The position numbers and the translations under genes are program-made. Under the pieces are notes generated by a model, which worked only from the letters and a program-made list of their open reading frames with translations, had not been told where the DNA came from and did not search any database. 64,000 nucleotides of DNA from assembly GCA_963803375.1 (NCBI GenBank), contig CAWDMB010000003.1, positions 41,769 to 105,768 of the forward strand. The letters run 5' to 3'. The stretch is from JAOPZW01 sp963803375 (GTDB taxonomy: Bacteria > Actinomycetota > Thermoleophilia > Solirubrobacterales > Solirubrobacteraceae). Below are positions 1-7,990 of this stretch, in pieces; within the stretch, counting starts at the first letter, position 1, and each line of letters begins with the position of its first letter.

Positions 1-890
1 AGCGGATCGAGCCCGTCGAGGACTGCCTGCTGCAGTCCGAGCGCGGCAACACGGCGCGCCGGGCCGTCCTCGGCTGGGCCCGCGAGCGCGGCCTGAGCGC
101 CTACGACCGCCGCGCGCAGGTCGGCCTGCTGCGCAACCTCGTCGTCCGCGAGGGTCGGCGCACCGGCGAGCTGCAGGTGCGCCTCGTGACCTCCGACGCC
201 CCGCTCGACACGACCGGGCTGGCCGACGCCTGCGGCGCCGACAGCGTGCTATGGACGCGCGCGCCCAACGTCGCCGAGACGACCGCCGGTGGCGCCACCG
301 AGGTGCTCGCAGGCAGCGACGCGATCGACGAGGAGATCGCCGGGCTGCGGGTGCGCCTGAGCGCCGAGGCCTTCTTCCAGACGAACACCGAGATGGCCGA
401 GCGGCTCTGCGCGCTCGCCGGCGAGGCTGCGGCGCTGCGCGGCTGGGAGCGCGTCTTCGACCTCTTCTGCGGGATCGGCACGATCGGGCTGTCGCTGGCG
501 CCGCGCGCGGGCGAGGTCCGGGGCCTCGAGCTCGTGGAGGAGGCGATCGCCGACGCGATCACGAACGCCCGGCGCAACGAGATCGACAACGCTCGCTTCT
601 ACGCGGGCGACGTGCGCCTCGCGCTGGGCGAGCTCGTCGAGCGGGCCGGCCGCCCGGACGTGCTCGTCGTCGACCCACCGCGGGCCGGCCTGTCGGCGAA
701 GGTCGTGCGGAGGATCCTCGAAGCGGCGCCGAAGCGGATCGTCTACGTCTCGTGCAACCCGACGACGCTCGCCCCGAACGCCGCCCAGCTCGGCGAGGGC
801 GGCTACGCCCTGCGCTCGGTGACGCCCGTCGACATGTTCCCGCAGACGCCGCACATCGAGTCCGTCGCGCTCCTGCAGCGCGACGCGTAG
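1..890 (+). CDS. 23S rRNA/tRNA m5U methyltransferase (TrmA/RlmD family), 5' end outside window
   Basis: The frame is open from base 3, so the gene starts before the window and about 295 C-terminal residues are seen. They hold a class I SAM-binding motif (FDLFCGIGTIGLSL, about residue 152 of the fragment), VVDPPRAGL (about 221), the catalytic-cysteine motif YVSCNP (about 247) and the C-terminal DMFPQTPHIE with the general-base glutamate. This set defines the TrmA/RlmC/RlmD uracil-C5 RNA methyltransferases, which transfer a methyl group from SAM to a uridine of rRNA or tRNA. An early cysteine (EDCLLQ) and the segment YDRRAQVGLLRNLV also fit the family. The substrate (23S rRNA or tRNA U54) cannot be told without the N-terminal TRAM domain. 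Confidence 0.93.
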   Translation, partial: RIEPVEDCLLQSERGNTARRAVLGWARERGLSAYDRRAQVGLLRNLVVREGRRTGELQVRLVTSDAPLDTTGLADACGADSVLWTRAPNVAETTAGGATEVLAGSDAIDEEIAGLRVRLSAEAFFQTNTEMAERLCALAGEAAALRGWERVFDLFCGIGTIGLSLAPRAGEVRGLELVEEAIADAITNARRNEIDNARFYAGDVRLALGELVERAGRPDVLVVDPPRAGLSAKVVRRILEAAPKRIVYVSCNPTTLAPNAAQLGEGGYALRSVTPVDMFPQTPHIESVALLQRDA

Positions 891-902
891 CCTGCAGCGC
901 CC

Positions 903-1121
903 ATGGCCGATCTCGAACCCCGCAACCGCCCCGGGCCCAGCCGCCGTCAGCGCGAGCAGCGCGCCTACTACCTCGTGCTCGCGACGGGTGGCCTCGCCGT
1001 CCTCGCGGTCGTTCTCGTCGTGCTCGCCGTCGTCGGCGTGACGAGCCTGGGGCCCGCCCTCCTCGCGGCGGTCCTCGCCGTGCTCTGCGGCTTCGCGCTG
1101 CGGCGCGTGGTCGCGCGGTAG
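903..1121 (+). CDS. Small two-helix membrane protein of unknown function
   Basis: A 72-residue protein with a basic, proline-rich N-terminus (about 25 residues, many Arg and Gln) followed by two hydrophobic segments at about 25-45 and 48-65, ending in RRVVAR. It starts 12 bases after the methyltransferase stop, so it is probably cotranscribed with it. The positive-inside rule puts both ends in the cytoplasm. I recognise no family. The sharp contrast between polar head and hydrophobic tail, and the ATG placed directly after the previous gene, argue that it is real. Confidence 0.7.
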   Translation: MADLEPRNRPGPSRRQREQRAYYLVLATGGLAVLAVVLVVLAVVGVTSLGPALLAAVLAVLCGFALRRVVAR

Positions 1122-1164
1122 CGCTCCGCGTCACCGCCGCCCGGCCCGGGTACCTCACCGGTCC

Positions 1165-2214
1165 TTGGCGAGCGTGCAGGGTCAGCCACGCGCTCCGCGC
1201 ATCCGTGACGTCGCGGCCCGCGCCGGCGTCGGCGTCGGCACGGTCTCGCGGGTCCTCAACGACAGCCCCGGTGTGGCCGATGAGACCCGTGCGCGCGTGC
1301 GCGCGGTCATGGAGGAGCTCCGCTACCGCCCGAGCCCGACCGCGCGCAACCTCGCGCTCGGGCGCACCCAGACGCTCGGGGTCATCGCGCCGTTCTTCAC
1401 CTCGCCGTCGGTGGTCGAACGGCTGCGCGGGATCGACGACGTGATCGGCCGCAGCGGCTACGACCTCACGCTCTTCAACGTCGAGACGCCCGACCAGCGG
1501 CGCGACGCCCTCGCGCGCTTCGCCCGGCGCGACCGCCTCGACGGCGTGCTCGTGATCTCGCTCCCGCTGCACGACGCGGAGGTGCGGACGCTCAACCGCG
1601 ACGGCGTCCCGACCGTGCTCGTCGACGTCGTTCATCGCTCGCTGCCGCACGTGGCCATCGACGACGTCCGCGGGGGGCGCCTCGCCGGCGAGCACCTCTT
1701 GGCGGCCGGGCACGAGCGCATCGCGTTCGTCGGCGACCTCGAGGACAACCCGTTCGGCTTCGTCTCCTCCGAGCGGCGGCTGCGCGGGCTGCGGGCGGCG
1801 CTCGCCCGGGGCGGGGTGGCGATGCCCCCCGCCTACGTCAAGCGGGCCCCGTTCGGCCGCGTGGTGGCCCGGGGGCTCACCCGGAGGCTGCTCGAGCTGC
1901 GCCGACCGCCGACGGCGGTCTTCGCGGCCTCCGACGTGCAGGCCTTCGGGGTCATGGAGGCGGCCGCCCACGCCGGCGTCGACGTGCCCGACGACCTCTC
2001 GGTCGTCGGCTTCGACGACATCGAGCTGGCGGGGGCGATCGGCCTGACGACCGTGCACCAGCCGCTGCGCGAGTCGGGCCGGCGGGGCGCCGCGCTGCTC
2101 CTGGGCGCGCTCGAGGGCGACGGCGGGGGCCGGGGCGGCGAGTTGCCGGGGCTCGCGCTCGTCGAGCGCCGGACGGTGCGACGGCTCGCCCGGGCGCAGG
2201 CCGTCGGGGTGTAG
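1165..2214 (+). CDS. LacI-family transcriptional regulator
   Basis: A 349-residue (TTG start) or 346-residue (GTG at 1174) DNA-binding repressor. The N-terminus has the LacI helix-turn-helix and hinge (IRDVAARAGVGVGTVSRVLN, then YRPSPTARNLALGRTQTLGV), followed by a periplasmic-binding-protein-like effector domain with typical landmarks (GVLVISL, AFVGDLEDN, VVGFDDIELA, TTVHQPLRE). Full length for the family. Neither start has a Shine-Dalgarno sequence. No sugar-use genes lie beside it; the next gene downstream encodes a sigma factor whose start overlaps a LacI-type palindrome, so the sigma gene is one possible target. The effector is unknown. Confidence 0.93.
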   Translation: MASVQGQPRAPRIRDVAARAGVGVGTVSRVLNDSPGVADETRARVRAVMEELRYRPSPTARNLALGRTQTLGVIAPFFTSPSVVERLRGIDDVIGRSGYDLTLFNVETPDQRRDALARFARRDRLDGVLVISLPLHDAEVRTLNRDGVPTVLVDVVHRSLPHVAIDDVRGGRLAGEHLLAAGHERIAFVGDLEDNPFGFVSSERRLRGLRAALARGGVAMPPAYVKRAPFGRVVARGLTRRLLELRRPPTAVFAASDVQAFGVMEAAAHAGVDVPDDLSVVGFDDIELAGAIGLTTVHQPLRESGRRGAALLLGALEGDGGGRGGELPGLALVERRTVRRLARAQAVGV

Positions 2215-2267
2215 GATGTCAAATCGCTGACGGGCCTTGACAGGCACGATCCGATGTACGAGGGTCG

Positions 2268-2279
2268 GAACCGGTTCCA
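2268..2279. promoter_or_regulatory. Perfect 12-bp palindrome GGAACCGGTTCC, LacI-type operator candidate
   Basis: GGAACCGGTTCC is perfectly self-complementary with a central CG, the usual design of LacI-family operators. It lies between the LacI gene (stop 2214) and the sigma-factor gene and touches the likely ATG at 2279. A TTGACA hexamer at 2237-2242 could be a -35 box, but I see no good -10 at 16-18 bases, so the promoter is not settled. Binding by the adjacent regulator is inference. Confidence 0.5.
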
Positions 2280-3115
2280 TGCTTCTGGAGGAGGCACCCG
2301 CCCGGCGCCCGGCCGGGCGCGCGTCGGACGGGTCGCCGTCGCCGGCTGTCCCGAGGGTGCGCTCAGGACTCGGTCACGTCGAGGACGAGCTGCTGCGCCG
2401 CTACGTCGGGCGCCGCGACCTGGCCGCCCGCGAGGAGCTCGTCGCGCGTCTGCGGCCGCTCGTTCGGCGCCTCGCGCGCCGCTACCGGCACAGCGGCCAC
2501 GCCGAGGACCTCGAGCAGGCGGCGGCGCTCGGCCTCGCCAAGGCGCTCGAGCGCTACGACCCGGCCTTCGGCACAGACCTGGTGCGCTACGCGGTCCCGA
2601 CGATGGTCGGCGAGATGCGCCGCTGGCTGCGCGACCACTCGTGGGCCGTGCGCCCGCCGCGCGAGGCCGCCGAGACGTGGCTGGAGGTCGTCGCCGCCGA
2701 CGAGCGCCTCAGCACCCGCCTCGGCCACGCGCCGAGCGCCGACGAGCTGGCCCGCCACCTCAACCTCAGCCTCGAGAAGGTCGTCGCCGCGCTCGACGCC
2801 CGGCGCGGGCGCTGGGCGGTGTCGCTCGACGCGCCCGTGCACGCCGACGCCGACGACCGCACGCTGGGCGACCAGCTCGGCATGGAGGACGAGGGGCTGC
2901 GGCATGCCTTCGAGCGCGCGTGGCTCGCGCGGCTCGGCGCGCTGCTCGACCCGCTCGAACGCGAGGTCCTGGTGCTGACCTACGGCCACGACCTCTCGCA
3001 GCGCGAGATCGCGCGCCGGCTCGGGCTCTCGCAGATGAAGGTCTGCCGCGTCCTGCGCCGCGGGGTCGAGCGCCTACGCGCCGCCGACGCGGCGGCCGAG
3101 CTGCCGGCCGCCTAG
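2279..3115 (+). CDS. RNA polymerase sigma factor, SigB/SigF/SigG type
   Basis: A 278-residue group 3 sigma factor. Region 2 shows EDLEQAAALGLAKALERYDP and VRYAVPTMVGEMRRWLRD, close to the SigB/SigF/SigG consensus (YA.PTIVGEI.R..RD.), then WAVRPPREA of the 2-3 linker, a region 3 around HAPSADELARHLNL, and a region 4 helix-turn-helix LSQREIARRLGLSQMKVCRVL near the end. ATG at 2279 is chosen; a TTG at 2237 and a GTG at 2357 are in frame. GGAGGAGG at 2287-2294 looks like a ribosome site but has no start codon just after it. No anti-sigma gene is adjacent. In actinobacteria such factors run stress or developmental regulons. Confidence 0.92.
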   Translation: MLLEEAPARRPAGRASDGSPSPAVPRVRSGLGHVEDELLRRYVGRRDLAAREELVARLRPLVRRLARRYRHSGHAEDLEQAAALGLAKALERYDPAFGTDLVRYAVPTMVGEMRRWLRDHSWAVRPPREAAETWLEVVAADERLSTRLGHAPSADELARHLNLSLEKVVAALDARRGRWAVSLDAPVHADADDRTLGDQLGMEDEGLRHAFERAWLARLGALLDPLEREVLVLTYGHDLSQREIARRLGLSQMKVCRVLRRGVERLRAADAAAELPAA

Positions 3116-3173
3116 TGGGATCGTGGCGCCGGCGCGCCTCCCGCTCACGCCGGCGCCATGAGCGTCCCGGCGC

Positions 3174-4163
3174 TCAGCCACTCGAGCGGCGCTGGCGCGA
3201 CAGCCAGTCGCCGAGCTGCTGGCTCACGTCGTTGAGCGACGAGCCGGCCTGGGTGAAGGCGTCGGAAATGCGCCCGGCGTAGTACACCTGCGCCGCGTCG
3301 GTCTCCTCGCGCAGCGGCGCCTCCTCTCCACGGCGCACGTAGTCGCCGCCGACGATGCGGTCGAAGTCGCCGGCGCGAACCCAGTCGAGCAGCGCGCGCA
3401 CGCGGCGCACGGGCATCGGGTGGGTCAGGCGCAGGTCCTGGGTCAGCCGGGTGAGGCGCTCGGTCCCCCGGCCGCCCGTCTCGTACTCCGTGGCCTGGGC
3501 GATGAACGCGTCGAGGCTCAGGTCGGCGGCCGCCTCGCCGGCGGAGATGACCATGAGCGAGCGGCAGATCGCCAGCGGGTCGCGCGTGAGCAGCGCGGCG
3601 GCGCGATCGCAGCTGAGCTCCGCCGCGCGGAACCACTCGAGCAGCGCGAGCTGGATCGCCAGCAGCGGCAGCCCCGCGAGCAGCGGCAGCCGCGCGGACG
3701 ACCCGAGGCGCAGGAGGATGAGCAGCGCGGTCTGGTAGAGGACGTGCCCGGAGTGCACGTGCGCGGCCTCGTGGGCGAGGACGGCGCGGCGGCCGTCGTC
3801 GTCGAGCAGCCGGATGAGCTCGGAGTGCAGGACGACGATCGGCTTCTCGGTGCCGATCGTGGCCGCGTTGGCGATCGGGAACGCGGTCAGGTAGAGCTCG
3901 GGCACGGGCTCGAGGTCGAGCGCGTGGCAGACCTGGCGGTGCAGCACCCACACCTGCGGGAGCTGGCGCTGGCCGAGGCGGACCGAGGAACCGAGCGACG
4001 CCGCGCGCAGCGCGCGCTCGTAGCCGAGGGCGACGAGCCGCCGGACGACCTCGTCGAGGTAGGGGACCCGCGTCAGCGCGGCCGTGGCGGCGCGGTCGGC
4101 GGGGTGCTGGTAGGCGCGCGGCGAGATGCCCTCGAGCTTGAACGCGACCTCGGGAACGGTCAT
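3174..4163 (-). CDS. M48-family zinc metallopeptidase, membrane-associated
   Basis: A 329-residue protein starting at ATG 4163. The zinc motif HEAAH (about residue 128, in LAHEAAHVHSGH) and a downstream glutamate in AAELSCDRAA (about 175) give the HExxH...E arrangement of M48 peptidases (HtpX/Ste24-like). Between them lies a hydrophobic stretch (about 140-170) that probably sits in or on the membrane. The C-terminal part has THPMPVRRVRAL, the substrate-side histidine region of M48 enzymes. It may degrade damaged membrane proteins. It diverges from the quinone oxidoreductase at 4192 with 28 bases between the starts. Confidence 0.88.
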   Translation of the reverse strand: MTVPEVAFKLEGISPRAYQHPADRAATAALTRVPYLDEVVRRLVALGYERALRAASLGSSVRLGQRQLPQVWVLHRQVCHALDLEPVPELYLTAFPIANAATIGTEKPIVVLHSELIRLLDDDGRRAVLAHEAAHVHSGHVLYQTALLILLRLGSSARLPLLAGLPLLAIQLALLEWFRAAELSCDRAAALLTRDPLAICRSLMVISAGEAAADLSLDAFIAQATEYETGGRGTERLTRLTQDLRLTHPMPVRRVRALLDWVRAGDFDRIVGGDYVRRGEEAPLREETDAAQVYYAGRISDAFTQAGSSLNDVSQQLGDWLSRQRRSSG

Positions 4164-4191
4164 GCCGCCCAAGGCTAGACTGCGGGCCCCC

Positions 4192-5139
4192 GTGCGCGCC
4201 GCAACCATCCGCGACGGCGCGATCCGCGTCGAGGAGCATCCCGACCCGTCGCCCGGCGCGGGCGAGCTCCTCGTCCGCGTCCACGCCGCCGGCGTCAACG
4301 GCGCCGATCTGCACCAGCTCGCCGGCCGCTATCCGGCACCCCCGGGCGCGCCGCCCGACATCCCCGGCCTCGAGCTCGCCGGCGAGGTCGTCGAGGCCGG
4401 CCTGGGCGCGACGCGCTTCGCGATCGGCGACCGCGTCATGGCGATCGTCGCCGGCGGCGGGCAGGCCGAGCTCTGCGTCGTCCACGAGCGCCAGGCGATG
4501 CCCGTCCCCGGGCATCTGACCCTGCTCGAGGCCGGCGGCGTCCCCGAGGTGTTCACGACCGCGCACGACGCGCTCTTCACCCAGGCCGGGCTCGACGTCG
4601 GCGAGCGGCTGCTCGTCCACGGGGCCGCGGGCGGCGTCGGCACCGCCGCGGTGCAGCTCGGCGTCGCCGCCGGCGCCCGCGTGACCGCGACGGTGCGCCG
4701 GCCGGAGCTCCGCGAGGGCGTGCTCGCGCTCGGCGCCGACCACGCGATCGACCCGGCGGGCTTCGTCGAGCACGGCCCCTTCGACGTCGTCCTCGAGCTC
4801 GTCGGCGCTCCGAACCTCCCCGCCGACCTCGAGGCGCTCGCGACCGACGGGCGGATCGTCGTGATCGGCATCGGGGGCGGGGCGAAGGCCGAGCTGCACC
4901 TCGGCGCGCTCATGAGCAAGCGCGCGACCGTGCGGTCGTCGACGCTGCGCGCGCGACCGCTCGAGGCCAAGGCCGCCACCGCCCGGGCGATGGAGCGTCA
5001 CGTCCTGGCGCTCTTCGAGCGCGGCGCGCTGCGGGTGCCGATCGCGGCCAGCTTCGAGCTCGAGCACGCCGCCGACGCCTACGAGCGCTTCCGCGCCGGC
5101 GGCAAGCTCGGCAAGGTCATCCTGGCGATCGTGCCGTGA
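4192..5139 (+). CDS. Zinc-independent NADPH:quinone oxidoreductase-like MDR protein
   Basis: A 315-residue medium-chain dehydrogenase/reductase with GTG start at 4192. The N-terminal GroES-like domain has HAAGVNGADLHQLAGRYP and PGLELAGEVVEAG but lacks the zinc-binding cysteines of alcohol dehydrogenases. The nucleotide-binding site is VHGAAGGVGTAAVQLGVAAG (about residue 145). This matches the quinone oxidoreductase/zeta-crystallin group, which moves hydride from NADPH to quinones or enones. A TAGACT box at 4176-4181 lies 10 bases before the start with no Shine-Dalgarno sequence, which suggests leaderless translation. The gene is followed by IS copy 1. Confidence 0.9.
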   Translation: MRAATIRDGAIRVEEHPDPSPGAGELLVRVHAAGVNGADLHQLAGRYPAPPGAPPDIPGLELAGEVVEAGLGATRFAIGDRVMAIVAGGGQAELCVVHERQAMPVPGHLTLLEAGGVPEVFTTAHDALFTQAGLDVGERLLVHGAAGGVGTAAVQLGVAAGARVTATVRRPELREGVLALGADHAIDPAGFVEHGPFDVVLELVGAPNLPADLEALATDGRIVVIGIGGGAKAELHLGALMSKRATVRSSTLRARPLEAKAATARAMERHVLALFERGALRVPIAASFELEHAADAYERFRAGGKLGKVILAIVP

Positions 5140-5152
5140 ACGAGAAGGCCCA

Positions 5153-6134
5153 CTAGAGGCTTGATGTGGGTTCATCGTCCGTCGTAGGCGGCGAGGGCGC
5201 GTGGCGGGCGGCCGGTGAGGATGTTGATGAGCATTCCGAGGGTGAGGGCGAGCAGGCGTTGTGCGATGCGTTGGACCAGTCCGGTGAGGGTCTTGGCGAG
5301 GTGCTGGTCGAGGCGCATCTGGCCCTTGAGGTTGCTGAAGACCGACTCGGCGACCAGGCGGATGCGGGCCTTGGCGATTTCCATCGGTGGTCGCTGACCG
5401 AGCTTGTGCTTGGTGGGCGTGATCAGCGTGACGTCGATCAGGCTCATCGTGCGCTGGTACTCGGCGCCCCAGAAGCCACCGTCGCCGAACAGCAGGCTGT
5501 CGGGGTGCCCGCAGGCCAGTTCCCAGGCGGACTCGCGTTCCTGTCCGGTCTTCGGTCCGACGAGGTCATAGCCGACCGGGGTGCCCTTCCAGTCGGCGAT
5601 GAGGACCAGGCGCATGCCCCACACGAACAGGCTCTTGGACGGGCAATACCCGTAGCTGGCGTGCCCGGCGAACTCGCTCTTGGAGGCGCAGCCGGGGTAG
5701 TTGGCGCACTGAATCAGCGTCCCGTCGACGAGCCGGATCTGGCCGTCGGCGATCAGCTGCGCGACCTGCAGCTGCACGGTGGCGATCCACGGCGCCAGGC
5801 GCCGCAGCCGGCGGTTGTACTGGCTCTGGTCGGGCAGGTGCGGAAACCAACCGGGCAGCAGCCGCTCGATCATGCCCAGGAACTGGCGATCCGAGCAGAC
5901 GCCGGTCGCTGCTTGCGCGGCGGCGAGCGCGATCAGCTCATCGTCGGTGATCAGGCCCGCAGGGCCCGAGCGAGGGATCCGAACCGACGCGGCGAACACG
6001 TAGGCTGCGATAACGAGGGTCTCCAGACAAGCGGTCATCTCGTGCTCCAATCACGAGCTGGCAGGGCTGGAGGCCCTCTTCTTTATGTCAACGCCGCCAC
6101 CTGCCCCGCGACCCAACCCACATCAAGCCTCTAG
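5153..6134 (-). mobile_element. IS982-like insertion sequence, copy 1
   Basis: A 982-bp unit bounded by 20-bp perfect inverted repeats, CTAGAGGCTTGATGTGGGTT at 5153-5172 and its complement at 6115-6134. CTAG at each end is probably the target sequence, duplicated on insertion. It carries one transposase gene on the minus strand. It sits between the convergent oxidoreductase and zinc-ribbon genes; the zinc-ribbon stop codon is part of the right-hand CTAG, so neither gene is broken. All of it is repeated without a visible difference at 7009-7990. Confidence 0.93.
5172..6038 (-). CDS. IS982-family DDE transposase (copy 1)
   Basis: A 288-residue transposase. ATG at 6038 is preceded by GGAG at a good distance; a TTG at 6050 would add four residues. 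Likely DDE residues are D in RLVDGTLIQC, D in LLFGDGGFWG and E in VAESVFSNLKGQMRL. Other IS982 landmarks are LPDQSQYNRRLRRL near residue 70, YGYCPSKSLFVWGMRLVLIA in the middle and the C-terminal helix RIAQRLLALTLGMLIN. The stop codon overlaps the inner end of the left inverted repeat. Intact and identical to the second copy, so probably still active or recently inserted. Confidence 0.92.
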   Translation of the reverse strand: MTACLETLVIAAYVFAASVRIPRSGPAGLITDDELIALAAAQAATGVCSDRQFLGMIERLLPGWFPHLPDQSQYNRRLRRLAPWIATVQLQVAQLIADGQIRLVDGTLIQCANYPGCASKSEFAGHASYGYCPSKSLFVWGMRLVLIADWKGTPVGYDLVGPKTGQERESAWELACGHPDSLLFGDGGFWGAEYQRTMSLIDVTLITPTKHKLGQRPPMEIAKARIRLVAESVFSNLKGQMRLDQHLAKTLTGLVQRIAQRLLALTLGMLINILTGRPPRALAAYDGR

Positions 6135-6310
6135 GCCTCCTCGTCGAGGCCGGCCTGCTCCTCGGCGGGCTCGGCCTCGGCGGCGTGGATCGTGCAGAGC
6201 GCGGGCCCGCCGCGCTCGATGACCGCCTCGAGCTCGCTCGGGGTGAGCCTGGCGCCGCACTCCTCGCAGGTCTCGCCGAGCGGCTCGAGCGTGTGCTCCT
6301 CGAGGTCCAT
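6131..6310 (-). CDS. Small acidic CxxC protein (TraR/DksA-like zinc ribbon remnant)
   Basis: A 59-residue acidic protein, ATG at 6310. It has CEEC at about residues 15-18 and a third cysteine in GGPALCTIH (about 39), with RLTPSELEAVIERGG between; this is a treble-clef or DksA-like pattern of Cys-x2-Cys and a Cys/His pair, probably binding one zinc ion. It follows the membrane-protein gene by nine bases and would be the last gene of the UDG-membrane protein-zinc ribbon operon. Its stop codon TAG lies in the CTAG hit by IS copy 1, so the reading frame survived that insertion. Function unknown. Confidence 0.7.
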   Translation of the reverse strand: MDLEEHTLEPLGETCEECGARLTPSELEAVIERGGPALCTIHAAEAEPAEEQAGLDEEA

Positions 6311-6319
6311 GGTGTCACG

Positions 6320-7012
6320 TTAGCCCTCGTCGGCCGGCGCGAACAGGCCGCCGAGCCGATCGGCGTTGGTCGCCAGGTACGCCGCGGCCAGGAGCGCGAG
6401 CGGCGGCAGCGAGACGTCCCACAGGGCCTCGGCCACGACCGCTGCGAGCAGCGCGGCGAGCATCGCCGCGACGGCCGCGCGCTCGCGCAGGGCGCGCCCC
6501 CGCCGCGCGAGCGTGGCGAAGGCGGCGAGAAAGACGACGTCGGCGACCCCGAGGCGCACGGCCACGAGGCCGGTGCCCCAGTCGGGCAGCTCGAGCGCCA
6601 GCGCGTCGCCGCCGCGCGTCGTCGTCGTGGTGACGAGGCCGTCGGGGCCACCGGCGAGCGCGCCGGCGAGGTCGAGCGTCCCGACGAAGAGCGCCAGCGC
6701 GACGGCCAGCGCCGGCGAGGCGAAGAGCACGGCGAAGCCGACGCCGAGGCAGCCGAAGAGCAGCGCCTCGAACGGCGTCGCCGCCGCGCCGGCGTCGGCG
6801 GCCTCGAGCGCGGCGACGACGAGCCCGGCCCCGAGCAGGGCGGGCACGAGCACCAGCGGCGCGTCGGCCACGGCCACGAGCGCGGCGACGACGGCGACGA
6901 CGAGCGTGACGCCGACGCAGCCGGCGATCGCGATCGACGCCTCGGGCGAGCGCAGCTCCGGCAGCGACGGTGCGACGAGGACGTACGCGAGCGCCAGCGC
7001 CGCCGCGGCTAG
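6320..7012 (-). pseudogene. 3' part of a multi-helix membrane protein gene split by IS copy 2
   Basis: The frame is open from the CTAG at the IS border (7012) to TAA at 6320, about 230 residues with some six to seven hydrophobic segments, including SIAIAGCVGVTLVVAVVAAL, TPFEALLFGCLGVGFAVLF and LALLAAAYLATNAD. Reading from the other side of IS copy 2, a GTG at 8014 inside the UDG-like gene gives MVRGPAALL and runs in frame into this fragment if the IS and one CTAG are removed. The native gene therefore overlapped the UDG stop and was cut after about nine codons. LGVADVVFLAAFATLARR recalls the Asp-containing helices of presenilin-like proteases, but I do not assign a function. Confidence 0.75.
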
Positions 7013-7990
7013 AGGCTTGATGTGGGTTCATCGTCCGTCGTAGGCGGCGAGGGCGCGTGGCGGGCGGCCGGTGAGGATGTTGATGAGCATTCCGAGGGTG
7101 AGGGCGAGCAGGCGTTGTGCGATGCGTTGGACCAGTCCGGTGAGGGTCTTGGCGAGGTGCTGGTCGAGGCGCATCTGGCCCTTGAGGTTGCTGAAGACCG
7201 ACTCGGCGACCAGGCGGATGCGGGCCTTGGCGATTTCCATCGGTGGTCGCTGACCGAGCTTGTGCTTGGTGGGCGTGATCAGCGTGACGTCGATCAGGCT
7301 CATCGTGCGCTGGTACTCGGCGCCCCAGAAGCCACCGTCGCCGAACAGCAGGCTGTCGGGGTGCCCGCAGGCCAGTTCCCAGGCGGACTCGCGTTCCTGT
7401 CCGGTCTTCGGTCCGACGAGGTCATAGCCGACCGGGGTGCCCTTCCAGTCGGCGATGAGGACCAGGCGCATGCCCCACACGAACAGGCTCTTGGACGGGC
7501 AATACCCGTAGCTGGCGTGCCCGGCGAACTCGCTCTTGGAGGCGCAGCCGGGGTAGTTGGCGCACTGAATCAGCGTCCCGTCGACGAGCCGGATCTGGCC
7601 GTCGGCGATCAGCTGCGCGACCTGCAGCTGCACGGTGGCGATCCACGGCGCCAGGCGCCGCAGCCGGCGGTTGTACTGGCTCTGGTCGGGCAGGTGCGGA
7701 AACCAACCGGGCAGCAGCCGCTCGATCATGCCCAGGAACTGGCGATCCGAGCAGACGCCGGTCGCTGCTTGCGCGGCGGCGAGCGCGATCAGCTCATCGT
7801 CGGTGATCAGGCCCGCAGGGCCCGAGCGAGGGATCCGAACCGACGCGGCGAACACGTAGGCTGCGATAACGAGGGTCTCCAGACAAGCGGTCATCTCGTG
7901 CTCCAATCACGAGCTGGCAGGGCTGGAGGCCCTCTTCTTTATGTCAACGCCGCCACCTGCCCCGCGACCCAACCCACATCAAGCCTCTAG
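7009..7990 (-). mobile_element. IS982-like insertion sequence, copy 2
   Basis: Second 982-bp copy, same orientation as copy 1 and shifted by 1856 bases, with the same 20-bp inverted repeats (7009-7028 and 7971-7990) and CTAG at both ends. It inserted in a CTAG shared by the stop codon of the UDG-like gene and the ninth codon of the overlapping membrane-protein gene: the first gene is preserved, the second is disrupted. The 874 bases between the copies are native chromosome, not cargo. Confidence 0.93.
7028..7894 (-). CDS. IS982-family DDE transposase (copy 2)
   Basis: Same 288-residue protein as copy 1, with the same ATG preceded by GGAG and the same candidate DDE residues. I see no substitution between the two translations. 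Transcription leftward from this element could read into the truncated membrane-protein gene and the zinc-ribbon gene beyond it. Confidence 0.92.
   Translation of the reverse strand: MTACLETLVIAAYVFAASVRIPRSGPAGLITDDELIALAAAQAATGVCSDRQFLGMIERLLPGWFPHLPDQSQYNRRLRRLAPWIATVQLQVAQLIADGQIRLVDGTLIQCANYPGCASKSEFAGHASYGYCPSKSLFVWGMRLVLIADWKGTPVGYDLVGPKTGQERESAWELACGHPDSLLFGDGGFWGAEYQRTMSLIDVTLITPTKHKLGQRPPMEIAKARIRLVAESVFSNLKGQMRLDQHLAKTLTGLVQRIAQRLLALTLGMLINILTGRPPRALAAYDGR

Noticed and set aside
5166..6134. A 322-codon rightward frame inside each IS copy
   Set aside because: It is the reverse strand of the transposase gene with no family features, and is identical in both copies only because the elements are.
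5153..7990. Composite transposon made of the two IS copies and the segment between
   Set aside because: The middle holds the native 3' part of a gene whose first codons lie beyond copy 2, so the segment is resident chromosome hit by two separate insertions.
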